Shown: positions 1 to 9,597, counted from the stretch's first letter. The stretch: DNA of 64,000 bases from Planctomycetota bacterium (GCA_016793245.1 JAEUHW010000378.1:1-64000); one strand, 5' to 3'. Program-made: numbers and translations. Notes: generated by a model from the sequence alone, not told the origin.

Positions 1-301
1 CCAGAACCCGGCCGGCGAGTTCGACCACGTCGGCCTCGTTCGCGATCTCGGCAAGAAGTGCCGCGAGTCGCACACGCGCATCCTGCAGGAGAAGCAAGGC
101 GCGGAGTTCGACGTGTGCTACATGACGATGGCCGTCGGCGCGCACATCATGGCGGTCGATACGCTCGAAGTGTTCAAGACCTACGCTTCGGCCGAGCTGC
201 GTCCGACCCTGGAGGAGAGCCTCCGCACCACGCAGGCGCACCTCCAGCAGGCGAAGCAGCTCTGCAAGAGCACGGAGCAAGAGATCAAGGGCAATAAGTA
301 G
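1..301 (+). CDS. DUF4142-like protein, C-terminal part
   Basis: Only the last 99 codons are in the window; the frame is open from base 2 to the TAG at 299-301 and the start lies upstream. The visible part is helical, with the pattern FD..YM..M..GAHIM near its middle and a closing HLQQAKQL segment, which matches the end of the DUF4142 ferritin-like four-helix family of periplasmic proteins. Family members are usually exported and of unknown function. There are four Lys in the last twenty residues. The assignment rests on the spacing of Asp, His and Leu only, so the family name is likely but not certain. Confidence 0.7.
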   Translation, partial: QNPAGEFDHVGLVRDLGKKCRESHTRILQEKQGAEFDVCYMTMAVGAHIMAVDTLEVFKTYASAELRPTLEESLRTTQAHLQQAKQLCKSTEQEIKGNK

Positions 302-436
302 ACCTTAGCGCCCGATGCTCTCTGCGAGCGCCGCGGCACAGGGGAGGATCTCGGCTGCGCCGAAGATGCTCTACCTCTGCCGCGGTGCTTCATTTTTACC
401 GCGCGGTCGCGGGTCAGGTCGTTCCGGAATGAGAGC

Positions 437-467
437 GGGCCGCGCTCCCGAACGGGGAACGCGGCCC
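437..467. terminator. GC-rich hairpin between convergent genes
   Basis: An 8-bp perfect stem (GGGCCGCG / CGCGGCCC) with a possible inner CCC/GGG pairing sits between the end of the DUF4142-like gene and the end of the minus-strand PKD gene. It has no T tract. Its place between two converging stop codons suggests a bidirectional terminator. The rest of 302-517 shows no gene. Confidence 0.55.
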
Positions 468-517
468 ACACAGGCTGCTAGCGTCGCGCGACGCGGCGCG
501 CGCCGATCGGCGTCGGA

Positions 518-2719
518 CTAGCCGACGCGCGTGGCGATCGTGTTGGTGGTGCTGACCCCGATGCCGAAGTAGTTCGGGTTGCAGCCGCCCGTGCCACCCC
601 AGTCCAGCCCCTGGATGTAGAACGACCGACCGCGGAGGTTCGGGTCGCACGGCACCGAGGAGTTCAGGGTGTTCAGGCCGAAGGGCAGCACGATGTCGAG
701 CGTGGTGAAGATCACCGGCAGACCCGCGCCCGGGCAGAGCGGGATCGCGAACTGGTTCACACCGAACCAGAGCTGCGCGGTGCCGACCTGGTTCACCATC
801 TGGTAGGTCACCGAGCCGCCGAGGTTCGGGGAGCCGCTCGCGACCAGCGACGCCTGGCCTGCGCCGGGCTGGAGCTCGAAGAAGGCGCCGTTGCCCGAGG
901 CGACGACGTCCAGCGTGAACGAGCCTTGGCTCGCGAAGAATCCACCCACGCGGATGAAGTAGGTGACGCCAGGAGCCGCGGTGAAGCTGAGCGAGGACTG
1001 CAGTCCGCAGAAGTCATCGTTGCAGCCGACGCTCGTCAGCGCACCACAGGTGCCGGTGAAGGCCTCGATCGCCGTGTCGAAGTTCGAGCCGGCGCAGGTG
1101 TTGATGTCGATGTTCAGCGGGCAGCCGAGCGTCAGGCTGAACCAGACGTCGCTGCCGCCGCCCGCGCACGGCCAGGCCGGATCGAGCGGATTGTCCGTCG
1201 CGCCGACGTTCGAGAAGCTGCCGTTCGACCCGAGGTTGATCGGGATCGCGTTGATGCACTCGTCGTTCGCCAGCGGCGGGATCTCGGAGATGTTGATGAC
1301 GAAGGTGCCCTGGCCGCCGACGAAGCCGCCGACGCGGAAGAGCACGACCTGCCCCGTGGTGACGGCAAAGGGCGCCAAACCCGACTGCAGGCCGCAGAAG
1401 TCGTCGTTGCAGACGATCGAGCTCAGCCCGCCGCAGGTGCCGGTGAAGGCCTCGAGCGCCGTGTCGTAGCTGCTGCCGCAGAGATCGATGCTGAGCAGGC
1501 CCGTCGCCGAGACCGTGTAGGCGAACCACACGTCGCTGCCTCCGCCCGCGCACGGCCAAGCCGGATCGAGCGGGTTATCCGTCGCGCCGACGTTGGAGAA
1601 CGGACCATTGAAGCCGGCGACGACCGGCGTCGCGCCCGTGCATTCATCGTTCGCGAGGACGAAGATCGACTGCGTCGTCGTGCTCGCGCCGCACGAGTTC
1701 GTGGCCGTCAGCGTGACGTTGTAGTTTCCACCGGCCGGGTAGCTGAACGTGGGGTTCTGCTGCGCCGAATCCGGCACGTTGTCGCCGTCCAGGTCCCACG
1801 ACCAGAGCGTCGGGCTGCCCGAGGAGGTGTCCGTGAACTGGATCTGGAGCGGCGTCGCCGTGCCGCTGGTGACGAAGCTCGCCTGCACCAGGAGCTGCGG
1901 ATCGGCCTGGATGAACGCGGTCTTGGTGATCGTCGACGCCGGATGCGTCGCGTCCGTGACGGTCAGCGTCACGTTGTAGTAACCGCACGTGGTGTAGGTG
2001 AAGCTCGGCGCCTGCGAGTTCGAGTCGACGATGTTGTCGCCGTTCAAGTCCCAGGCCCAGCTCGTGACGCCACCCGGATCGCTCGTGAAGGTCGTGTCCG
2101 TGAAGGTCACGTTGAGCGGCGTCGGGCCCGACGTGGTGTTGGCTGTGAAGTTGGCGAACAGCCCCTGGCCGAGCGTGTAGTAGATCTCGCCGTTCCAAAC
2201 GCGAGGTGCAAAGACCGGCGCGGCGAACGGGAAGTTCGTCGCCGAGCCGCACGAGATCGCGATGTTGGTGTCGCTGTAGTTCTCGTTCGTGCCCGTGCCG
2301 TTCGTGTACGCATGCTCGGAGCCCACCGCGACGAGCGCGATGCCGTAGGTCCCGGGCGTCAGTAGGATCGGCGTCTGCAGGACGAGCGGGGTCGGGACGT
2401 CCGGGCCCTGCGAGGTCGCGACACCGTTGTCCTGACTTACTTGCGTCCAGGCCGCCGGATTGCCTTCGTTGCCGTTGTAGGTTCCCGGCGTCGTGTAAAC
2501 CTGGACGCCGACGGGATTGCCGAACGGGGCGAGATAGTTGGTGTCGAACTGCGTGATGCGAACCGTGTTGGTGACGTTGAGATCGAAGTAGATCGCGCCA
2601 CCGGGGTTGCCGAAGTTGTCGTAGCCGTAGAGGGTGCGGAGGGAGAACTGCGCGGAGGCAGTTCCAGCCATCGCCGCGAGCGCTGCGAGCGCGAGCGGGA
2701 GGCGGAGGAGGCGATTCAT
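518..2719 (-). CDS. Secreted PKD-domain protein, copy A
   Basis: A 733-residue exported protein. The start at 2719 is chosen because it opens a clear Sec signal peptide (MNRLLRLPLALAALAAMAGT, cleavage after ASA near residue 23); longer forms only add charged junk. Order: an Asn/Thr-rich beta region (25-190), two PKD domains (about 192-275 and 278-356, each with a W.WDL.GD motif), two repeats that begin NDEC and contain GGGSDVW and CNDDFCGLQS (357-480 and 485-608, resembling pre-peptidase C-type beta sandwiches, with paired Cys), and a C-terminal module (611-733). No catalytic motif is visible, so a binding or structural role at the cell surface is most likely. The next gene upstream is a full-length paralogue. 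Function unknown. Confidence 0.85.
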   Translation of the reverse strand: MNRLLRLPLALAALAAMAGTASAQFSLRTLYGYDNFGNPGGAIYFDLNVTNTVRITQFDTNYLAPFGNPVGVQVYTTPGTYNGNEGNPAAWTQVSQDNGVATSQGPDVPTPLVLQTPILLTPGTYGIALVAVGSEHAYTNGTGTNENYSDTNIAISCGSATNFPFAAPVFAPRVWNGEIYYTLGQGLFANFTANTTSGPTPLNVTFTDTTFTSDPGGVTSWAWDLNGDNIVDSNSQAPSFTYTTCGYYNVTLTVTDATHPASTITKTAFIQADPQLLVQASFVTSGTATPLQIQFTDTSSGSPTLWSWDLDGDNVPDSAQQNPTFSYPAGGNYNVTLTATNSCGASTTTQSIFVLANDECTGATPVVAGFNGPFSNVGATDNPLDPAWPCAGGGSDVWFAYTVSATGLLSIDLCGSSYDTALEAFTGTCGGLSSIVCNDDFCGLQSGLAPFAVTTGQVVLFRVGGFVGGQGTFVINISEIPPLANDECINAIPINLGSNGSFSNVGATDNPLDPAWPCAGGGSDVWFSLTLGCPLNIDINTCAGSNFDTAIEAFTGTCGALTSVGCNDDFCGLQSSLSFTAAPGVTYFIRVGGFFASQGSFTLDVVASGNGAFFELQPGAGQASLVASGSPNLGGSVTYQMVNQVGTAQLWFGVNQFAIPLCPGAGLPVIFTTLDIVLPFGLNTLNSSVPCDPNLRGRSFYIQGLDWGGTGGCNPNYFGIGVSTTNTIATRVG

Positions 2720-2886
2720 CGTAGACCTCGCGAGAGAGACGGTGAGACGGCGCGGCGCGCGCGACGGGGAGAGCTCTCCATCGATGGCGAGCGCGCGCGA
2801 CGGCGACGAGGAGCCTAAGGCCGCATCGTCCGTCGCCACAAGTGCGCAGCAGCTTTCGCTTCGTCGCGGTACTCGGCGGAACGACC

Positions 2887-2918
2887 GCGGGCCGCTGCTC
2901 TACCGAGCAGCGGCCCGC
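2887..2918 (-). terminator. Strong 14-bp stem terminator
   Basis: A perfect 14-bp inverted repeat (GCGGGCCGCTGCTC, four-base loop, then its complement) lies 62 bases past the stop of the second PKD gene on the minus strand. It lacks a clean T tract. It probably ends that transcript before the promoter of the next copy, so the two paralogues may be separate transcription units. Confidence 0.7.
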
Positions 2919-2945
2919 GTTTCGAAGAGCGCCGCGCGTGCTGAT

Positions 2946-2966
2946 GCGCTACGCGCTACGCGCTAC
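2946..2966. repeat. Three tandem GCGCTAC heptamers
   Basis: GCGCTAC occurs three times head to tail between the hairpin at 2887-2918 and the stop codon of the PKD gene. It is probably replication slippage in the 3' untranslated region. Confidence 0.6.
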
Positions 2967-2979
2967 GCACATCGCGGCT

Positions 2980-5172
2980 CTAGCCGACGGTCGTCGCGAT
3001 CACCTGGGTCGTCGTGACACCGACGCCGAAGGTCGCCGGCGAGCAGCCGCCGACGCCACCCAGGTCGATGCCCTGGATGTAGAAGGTGCGGTTGCGCAGC
3101 GTCGGGTCGCACGGCACCGGGCCGCCGAAGCTGCCGACGCCGACGGGGAGCTGCACGTCGAAGGTCGTGCCGAGCTGGCAGCCCGCGGGCGGGCAGAGCG
3201 GCACGGCGAACTGCACGAGGCCGAGCCACATGGCGGGCGTGCCGGCGACGTTGTTCATCTGATACTGCACGTTGCCGCCGAGGTTCGGCGAGCCGGTCGC
3301 GCTGAGCGTCGCCTGGCCGCAACCCGCGAGCACCGTGCTGAAGGCGCCGCTGCCCGAGATGGTGATGTCCAGGGTGAAGGTGCCCTGACCGCCGGCGAAG
3401 CCGCCCGCGCGGATGTAGTAGACGCCCGGCGTCGCGGCGAAGGTGACGGTCGACTGCAACCCGCAGAAGTCGTCGTTGCAGACCACGCTCGTCAGCGAGC
3501 CGCAGGCGCCCTGGAGGACTTCCAGCGCGGTGTCGTAGGACGAGCCGCGGCAGGTGTCGATCGTGATCGACGTGGAGCAATTCACCAGCAGCGAGAACCA
3601 GACGTCGCTGCCGCCGGCCGCGCACGGCCACAAGGGATCGAGCGGATTGTCGGTGGCGCCGACGTTGCTGAACGGCCCGTTCTGGCCCGCGCCGACCGGG
3701 ATCGCGTTGACGCACTCGTCGTTGGTGAGCGCCGGGATCTCGGCCACGTTGATGACGAAGCTGCCCTGCGCGCCGCCGAAGCCGCCGACGCGGAAGATCA
3801 CGACCTGAGCGGCCGAGACGGGGAATTGGATGTTCGACTGGAGGCCGCACGCGTCGTCGTTGCAGATGAGCGAGGTGAGCGCCCCGCAGGTGCCGGAGAA
3901 CGCTTCGATCGTCGTGTCGTAGCTGCTGCCGCAGGTGTCGAGCACCAGCGTGCCCGCGTTCGCCGTCGTGTAGCTGAACCAGAGGTCGCTGCCGCCGGCG
4001 CCGCAGGGCCAGATCGGGTCGAGCGGATTCGTCGTCGCACCGACGTTGGAGTACGGCCCGTTGTTGCCGAGTGCCACCGTCACGGGCGATCCGCAATCAT
4101 CGTTGCCGATGACGAAGATCGGCGTCGTCACGGTGTTCGCGCCGCACGCATTCGTGACCGTGAGCGTCACGTTGTAGCTGCCGCCGACCGGGTAGGTGAA
4201 GGTCGGGTTCTGCACCGCCGAGTCCGGGATGTTGTCGCCATCGAAGTCCCAGAGCCAGGTCGTCGGCGTGCCGGAGGACGTGTCGGTGAACTGGATCTGG
4301 AGCGGCGTGGCCGTCCCGCTGGTCACGAAGCTCGCCTGCACGAGGAGCTGCGGATCGGCCTGGATGTACTGCGCCTTGGTGATCGAGGACGCGGGGTGCT
4401 GCGAGTCGGTCACCGTCAGCGACACGTTGTAGTAGCCGCAGGTGGTGTAGGTGAAGCTCGGCGCTTGCGCGTTCGAGTCGACGATGCTGTCGCCGTTCAG
4501 GTCCCAGGCCCAGCTCGTGACGCCACCCGGGTCGCTCGTGAACGTCGTATCGGTGAAGTTCACCGTGAGCGGCGTCGGACCGGAGGTGGAGCTCGCGCTG
4601 AAGTTCGCGAAGAGACCCTGGCCGAGCGTGTAGTAGATCTCGCCGTTCCAGACGCGCGGCGTGAACGCCGGCGCAGCGAACGGGAAGTTCGTCGCGGAAC
4701 CCAGAGCGAGGGCGATGTTCGCGTCGTTGTAGTTCTGGTTCGTGCCGGTGCCGTTGGTGTAGGCGTGTGCGGAACCGGCGGCGACGAGCGCCATCCCGTA
4801 GGTGCCGGGGGTGAGCAGGATGGGCGTCTGCAGCGTCACCGGCGTCGGGAGGTCCTGGCCCTGCGCGACCGCCGTGCCGTTATCGATGCCGACCTGCGTC
4901 CACGCGGCGGGGTTGCCTTCGTTGCCGTTATAGGTGCCCGCGGTCGTGTGCACCGTCACTCCGACCGGCGTGCCGAGGGCCGCCGTGAAGTTCATGTCGA
5001 GCTGCGTGATCCGCACCGTGTTGGTCACGTTGAGATCGAAGTAGATCGCGCCGCCGACGTTGCCGAAGTTGTTCGACCCGTAGAGGGTCTGGAGGGAGAA
5101 CTGCGCGGACGCAGTTCCGGCGATCACCGCGAGCGCGGAGAGCGCGAGCGGGACGCGAAGCAGATTTCGCAT
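2980..5172 (-). CDS. Secreted PKD-domain protein, copy B
   Basis: A 730-residue paralogue of the neighbouring gene with the same architecture throughout: signal peptide ending in ASA (MRNLLRVPLALSALAVIAGT start), N-terminal beta region, two PKD domains with SWAWDLNGD and LWDFDGD, two NDEC/GGSDVWF/CNDD repeats, and the C-terminal module ending GVGVTTTQVIATTVG. Large blocks are identical or nearly so to copy A, which shows tandem duplication, yet many positions differ, so the copies are not recent. There are no enzyme motifs. Its role is likely extracellular adhesion or scaffolding, an inference from PKD domains in other exported proteins. Confidence 0.85.
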   Translation of the reverse strand: MRNLLRVPLALSALAVIAGTASAQFSLQTLYGSNNFGNVGGAIYFDLNVTNTVRITQLDMNFTAALGTPVGVTVHTTAGTYNGNEGNPAAWTQVGIDNGTAVAQGQDLPTPVTLQTPILLTPGTYGMALVAAGSAHAYTNGTGTNQNYNDANIALALGSATNFPFAAPAFTPRVWNGEIYYTLGQGLFANFSASSTSGPTPLTVNFTDTTFTSDPGGVTSWAWDLNGDSIVDSNAQAPSFTYTTCGYYNVSLTVTDSQHPASSITKAQYIQADPQLLVQASFVTSGTATPLQIQFTDTSSGTPTTWLWDFDGDNIPDSAVQNPTFTYPVGGSYNVTLTVTNACGANTVTTPIFVIGNDDCGSPVTVALGNNGPYSNVGATTNPLDPIWPCGAGGSDLWFSYTTANAGTLVLDTCGSSYDTTIEAFSGTCGALTSLICNDDACGLQSNIQFPVSAAQVVIFRVGGFGGAQGSFVINVAEIPALTNDECVNAIPVGAGQNGPFSNVGATDNPLDPLWPCAAGGSDVWFSLLVNCSTSITIDTCRGSSYDTALEVLQGACGSLTSVVCNDDFCGLQSTVTFAATPGVYYIRAGGFAGGQGTFTLDITISGSGAFSTVLAGCGQATLSATGSPNLGGNVQYQMNNVAGTPAMWLGLVQFAVPLCPPAGCQLGTTFDVQLPVGVGSFGGPVPCDPTLRNRTFYIQGIDLGGVGGCSPATFGVGVTTTQVIATTVG

Positions 5173-5272
5173 CGGATGGGGCCTCGTGATTGGGGCGGTT
5201 CTGGACAGGGGCCGGGGAGGGTCGGGACGGGTGCCCTGAGGGAAGGGCGCCTCCCACGGAAGTGGCTCAAGC

Positions 5273-6994
5273 CTACGCTTCGCCCGCAGAGCTCCACAAG
5301 CTCTGGGGGAAGCGCTCGCGGTTCTCCTCCGCGAAGCCCTCCAGCTCTCGCGCTAGCGCGGCGACGTCCTCGACTTGCAGCGCGGATCCGAACAGCGCAC
5401 GCAATTCGGCGACATGCGGTCGGATGACGGCTGGGTCGACGCGATCCGCCTTGTTGAAGAAGAGCCGCGTCGGGATCGAAGCGCACTCCAGCGCGGCCAG
5501 GGTCTCCTGCACCGAGCGGAGATGCCGAGGCCAAGCCGGGTTCGAGGCATCGACGACGTGGAGCAACAGATCGGCGGTGGCGATCTCCTCCAGCGTGGCG
5601 CGGAACGCATCCATCAAGTACGGCGGCAGATCGCGGAGGAAGCCCACCGTGTCGATCAGCAGCGCCGGGGTCCCGCCGGGGAGATGCACGCGCCGCGTCG
5701 TCGTGTCGAGCGTGGCGAAGAGCAGGTCCTCCGCGCGCACGTCCTCGCGGGCCAGCGCGTTGAACAAGGTCGACTTGCCGGCGTTGGTGTAGCCCACGAG
5801 CGCGATGGTGAAGCGCTCCGCGCGCCGACGGCGCTTCCTGCGCTCCTCGCGCCGCGCTGCCGTGCGCTCGAGCTCGCGCTCCAAGCGCTGGATGCGCCGC
5901 TTCAGCGCGCGGCGATCTTCCTCGAGCTTCGTCTCGCCGCTCCCGCGCGTGGCGCCGCCGCTCCCGCCGCCGACGCCGCCCTGGCGCGAGAGATCGACGC
6001 CGCGGCCGAGGAGGTGCGGCATCAGCGTGCGCAGGCGCGCGAGCTCGACTCTGCGCTTGCCGTCGGCGGTGAGGGCGCGGCGCTCGAAGATGCTGAGGAT
6101 CAGCATCGTGCGGTCCATCACCGCGAGCCCCGTCGCTTCCTCGAGCTCGCGCGCCTGCAGCGGCGAGATCTCGCGATCGAGCACGAGCACGTTCGCTTCG
6201 TGCTCGACCGCTTCGTGCACGAGCTCCTCCAGCACGCCGCGGCCGACGACGGTGCGCGGGTCGATCGCGTCGCGGCGCTGGAGGCGCTCGTGCACCACGG
6301 TGAGCCCGAGCGAGCGCGCGAGCTCGCGCAGCTCCGCCAGCGACTCGCGCGCGGGATCGAAGCGGATCGCTTCGCCGAGCGGCGAGCTCTCGCGACGTTC
6401 GACGCTCACGCCGAGGAGGATCGCGCGCTCCGTGCGCCGCGCGGAGCGCGTCGACTCCACCGTGCGGCGGAACTCCTCCTCCAAGCTCTGCACGAGCTCG
6501 AGGAAGTCGGCCTTCAGCCCGTGCGGCGAGAGCGGCGGCAGCTCGGCGATGCGCCCGAGCTCGGGCGAAGGCGGGAGGAGGTGGGCGAGGCGGATCTCGC
6601 GCGGCTCGCCCGTTTCGTCGGCGTGGATGCGCGCGACCAGGTCCAGGCGATGGCGCGCGAGGAGCTGGAGGTCGCGCTGCGCGATCGCACCTTCCTTCCG
6701 CGCCGTGCGCACGAAGCGCAGCCCCGAGAGGCGGCCCGCCGCGCGATGGGCCTCGGCGTCGTCGATCGCGCACTCGACGTGATGCGCGTCGCCGATGGCG
6801 ACGTGGCGCACCTTGCCCGCGCGGTCGAGCAAGAGGCCGAAGCAGCGCCGCGTCGCGGCGGTGAGTGAACAGAGCTCGCGGGCGAGCTCGTGCGTCACGG
6901 CGCGCTCGGGTTCGATGCGCCGGCGATAGAGCTTCTCGGCCGCGCGGATCTCGGAGGCCTTCAGGCCGAGCGTCTTGCCGTGGAGCTTCGCCAT
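5273..6994 (-). CDS. hflX: GTPase HflX, long N-terminal form
   Basis: A 573-residue ribosome-associated GTPase; HflX proteins split stalled 50S/30S ribosomes after stress. G motifs are complete: G1 GYTNAGKS (401-408), switch I TLDTTTR, G3 DTVGF (448-452), G4 NKAD (514-517). The HflX-type N domain (about 188-340) ends in a glycine-rich loop, followed by a basic coiled region (355-393). Before it lies an extra domain of about 180 residues starting MAKLHGKTLGLKASE, a known variant in some bacterial lineages and absent from the 426-residue E. coli protein. The start at 6994 is chosen because the extension is conserved in such long forms and the upstream sequence becomes the divergent cytochrome gene's leader. 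Confidence 0.92.
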   Translation of the reverse strand: MAKLHGKTLGLKASEIRAAEKLYRRRIEPERAVTHELARELCSLTAATRRCFGLLLDRAGKVRHVAIGDAHHVECAIDDAEAHRAAGRLSGLRFVRTARKEGAIAQRDLQLLARHRLDLVARIHADETGEPREIRLAHLLPPSPELGRIAELPPLSPHGLKADFLELVQSLEEEFRRTVESTRSARRTERAILLGVSVERRESSPLGEAIRFDPARESLAELRELARSLGLTVVHERLQRRDAIDPRTVVGRGVLEELVHEAVEHEANVLVLDREISPLQARELEEATGLAVMDRTMLILSIFERRALTADGKRRVELARLRTLMPHLLGRGVDLSRQGGVGGGSGGATRGSGETKLEEDRRALKRRIQRLERELERTAARREERRKRRRRAERFTIALVGYTNAGKSTLFNALAREDVRAEDLLFATLDTTTRRVHLPGGTPALLIDTVGFLRDLPPYLMDAFRATLEEIATADLLLHVVDASNPAWPRHLRSVQETLAALECASIPTRLFFNKADRVDPAVIRPHVAELRALFGSALQVEDVAALARELEGFAEENRERFPQSLWSSAGEA

Positions 6995-7084
6995 GCGCGC
7001 GGGATTGTAGCGGCCCGCGGCGCCGGGATACTCTCCGCGCCGCGCGGCGTCCCTCTCGGCGTCGCGGACACCCAGGACCTCGGA

Positions 7085-7975
7085 ATGACCAGGCGCAGCA
7101 TGAAGAGCAGAGGAAGGGCGCAGCTCCCGGAGATCGCGACCGGCGTGCTCGGCGCCGCGTTGCTCTTCCTCGGCGCCTGCGGCGAGGACCCCGCGCAGAC
7201 CGCGACTCCGGCGGCGCCGGTCGCGCCCGCCGCGACGAATGCTACGAGCGGTGCGAGCGGAACGAGCGCAGCGGAACCCGCGCCGCTCGTCGCCTTGATG
7301 CGCGAGCTCGATGCCCCGTGGAGCGCGGCGCTCGAAGCGAGCGGCTGGCTCGAAGGGCCCGATCTCGCGCCCGATCAGGCGAGCCGTTGGCGAACGCAGC
7401 TCGAGCGCGCTTCCGCGCAGGTGAAGGCGTTGCTCGGCGATCCGCGCTTCGCCGCGCCGAGCCCGGCGCTCGAGGTCGTCTTCGGCGCGATGAAGGACGG
7501 CCTCCGCGGCACCTTCGCGCAATGGGCCGCGGCTGGAGCCAGCGGCGATCCCGAGGCGCTGCGTCGCGCGCGTTCCTCCGTCGAGATGAGCTGCGTCGCG
7601 TGCCATCGCTCGATGCGCGACGACGCTCCGGAGAAGCTCGCGGTCTCGATGCGGCGCTGGGAGACCTTGCATCTCCGCCTCCGCGAGCAAGCGCTGGCCA
7701 TCGAGCGCTCGCCCTCCGATCTCGGCCAGCTCGCGCAGATGGCGGGGGCCGCGAGCGAGCTCGCCTCGATGGCCGACAGCGGGATCCTGCGCGCCCTCGC
7801 GGGCGCTCCACCCGAGCACGACGCGCAGCGCGCGCGTTTCCTGCAAGCAGCGGAAGCGCTGCGCGGCGCGGCCGAGAAACGCGATGCGGCGGCGGCGATC
7901 ACGGCATTCGGTGGCGTGGGCTACGCGTGTCTCACCTGCCACGAAGCGCGCAACGTCGTGCCGCGTTCCCGTTGA
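7085..7975 (+). CDS. Di-haem cytochrome c lipoprotein
   Basis: A 296-residue exported protein. The start region gives a hydrophobic segment ending in a lipobox (LFLGAC, Cys32), then a Pro/Ala/Thr linker to about residue 65. Two c-type haem sites are present: CVACH (170-174) and CLTCH (282-286). The region between and before them is helical, with pattern and spacing like a duplicated four-helix cytochrome c'-type fold, although the haem site at the end of each bundle is the only firm evidence. It is likely an electron carrier tethered to a membrane facing the periplasm. An in-frame ATG at 7100 is an alternative start. The next gene begins about 30 bases downstream, so the two may be cotranscribed. 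Confidence 0.85.
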   Translation: MTRRSMKSRGRAQLPEIATGVLGAALLFLGACGEDPAQTATPAAPVAPAATNATSGASGTSAAEPAPLVALMRELDAPWSAALEASGWLEGPDLAPDQASRWRTQLERASAQVKALLGDPRFAAPSPALEVVFGAMKDGLRGTFAQWAAAGASGDPEALRRARSSVEMSCVACHRSMRDDAPEKLAVSMRRWETLHLRLREQALAIERSPSDLGQLAQMAGAASELASMADSGILRALAGAPPEHDAQRARFLQAAEALRGAAEKRDAAAAITAFGGVGYACLTCHEARNVVPRSR

Positions 7976-8006
7976 ACTCCTCGAGCGAGCCCCGAGCGAG
8001 AACCGC

Positions 8007-9500
8007 GTGACGCGCATCTACGAGATCAACCTGCGCCTCCGCCTCCCCGCGCGCGGCGAAGCCCCGCTCGAGGTCGATTGCGGCGTGCAGGAGCACGAGC
8101 TCGCGACCTTGGCCGAGGCCGGCTTCGACGTCGTCTGGCTGATGGGCCTCTTCACGGTGGGGGATCGCGCGCGGAAGCTCGCGATCCAGCACGGCCGCGA
8201 TCACCGGCCCTACGATCGCGCGTGTCCCGACTGGACCGCGGCCGATGTCGATGGCTCGCCCTTCGCGCTCTCGGCCTACGCCGTCGATCCGCGCTTCGGC
8301 GGCGAGCGCGCCCTTGCCCGTCTGCGCGAACGCGCGCGCGCGCACGGACTGCAGATCTGGGTCGACTTCGTGCCCAATCACACGGGCTTCGATCACCCGT
8401 GGACGCTGGTGCATCCCGAGCGCTACATCGCGTTGCCGGAGGATCACGTCGATCCGCCCGGCGAAGAGCCCGCGGGCTTCGCGCGCGAGGACGGCGCGCG
8501 CTCGCGGATCGCGCATGGCAAGGACCCGTACTTCCCGCCGTGGTCGGACACGGCGCAGCTCGATCTCGGGAAGCTCGAGACGCGCGACGCGCTGATCGGC
8601 GAGCTGCTCTCGCTCGCGGCTCGCGCGGACGGCGCGCGCTGCGACATGGCGATGCTCCTCTTGGAGCGCGTGCGGCGCGCGACCTGGGGCCATCTCTCCG
8701 CCGAGGACGCGTCTACGGCGGGGCGCGAGTTCTGGCAAGAGTCGATCGAGCGCGTGCGCGCGCAGTATCCGCAGTTCCGCCTGCTCGCGGAGGCCTATTG
8801 GGAGACCGAGGACGAGCTCTGGGCGCTGGGCTTCGATTTCGCTTACGACAAGCTGAGCTACGACCACGTGCTCGCCTGGAACCTGAGCGAGATCGAGCGC
8901 TCCCGCCGCGAGGATCCCGCGCGCCAACGCAAGCGCGTGCGCTTCCTCGAGAACCACGACGAGAAGCGCGCCAGCGCGGCCTTCCCCGCCGAACGCCGGC
9001 GCGCCGCGGCCGTGCTGCTCAGCACCTTGCCCGGCGGCGTGCTCTTCCACGAAGGCCAGTTCGACGGCGTGGACATCCACGTCCCCGTGCAGCTCCGCCG
9101 CGCGCGCCGCAAGGCCTCCGATCCCGCGACGCGCGCGTTCTACGCGCGCCTGCTCGCGGCGCTGCGCACCAGCGAGATGCGCCGCGGCAAGTTCCGCTGC
9201 GACTTGGCCGAGCGCGTCCGCGGCGAGGGCGCTTACGCCGTGCACCTCTGGGAGCCCGAGCTCGGCGCGCGCGCGATCGTCGTCGTGAACCTCTCCGACG
9301 CCCCGCTCGCGCTCCGCGTCATCGACGTCGCCCCCGGTGAGCGACCGATCGCGATCGATGCGCTCTCGCGCGAGCGCTTCCCGCTCGCGCGCCGCGCCGA
9401 CGGCTCGCGCTACCACGAGCTCGAGCTCGCGGCGTATCAGGCGCGCCTCCTCTTCGATCGCGAGCTGCCGGATGCGCCGGTGCCGGGGTGTGGGTGGTGA
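8007..9500 (+). CDS. GH13 alpha-amylase family hydrolase
   Basis: A 497-residue (beta/alpha)8 glycosidase with all four GH13 regions: DFVPNH (120-125), GARCDMA with nucleophile Asp213, LLAEAYWE with acid/base Glu262, and FLENHD with transition-state Asp318. A short all-beta C domain follows. The GTG at 8007 is chosen because the protein then begins with VTRIYEINLRLRL, the usual first barrel strand; upstream codons overlap the cytochrome gene. There is no signal peptide, so it is cytoplasmic. The likely substrate is an alpha-glucan or a small alpha-glucoside; subfamily cannot be judged from motifs alone. Confidence 0.88.
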   Translation: MTRIYEINLRLRLPARGEAPLEVDCGVQEHELATLAEAGFDVVWLMGLFTVGDRARKLAIQHGRDHRPYDRACPDWTAADVDGSPFALSAYAVDPRFGGERALARLRERARAHGLQIWVDFVPNHTGFDHPWTLVHPERYIALPEDHVDPPGEEPAGFAREDGARSRIAHGKDPYFPPWSDTAQLDLGKLETRDALIGELLSLAARADGARCDMAMLLLERVRRATWGHLSAEDASTAGREFWQESIERVRAQYPQFRLLAEAYWETEDELWALGFDFAYDKLSYDHVLAWNLSEIERSRREDPARQRKRVRFLENHDEKRASAAFPAERRRAAAVLLSTLPGGVLFHEGQFDGVDIHVPVQLRRARRKASDPATRAFYARLLAALRTSEMRRGKFRCDLAERVRGEGAYAVHLWEPELGARAIVVVNLSDAPLALRVIDVAPGERPIAIDALSRERFPLARRADGSRYHELELAAYQARLLFDRELPDAPVPGCGW

Positions 9501-9542
9501 GAGGTGCTCGAGCGCCGCGCTCTTCGTCCCCTGGAGGCTAGG

Positions 9543-9570
9543 TTGTCCCTTTGCGGAGAGGAGCTAGCAT
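9543..9570 (+). promoter_or_regulatory. Possible promoter of the sigma/kinase operon
   Basis: TTGTCC (9543-9548) and TAGCAT (9565-9570) are separated by 16 bases, and the ATG of the sigma gene follows 27 bases later. The match to a housekeeping consensus is fair only. Confidence 0.25.
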
Positions 9571-9597
9571 GCCGAAGGCCCGTCGCCCGCAACCGCC

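Noticed and set aside
2842..5427. 861-residue plus-strand frame
   Set aside because: Antisense shadow of PKD copy B, with low-complexity composition.
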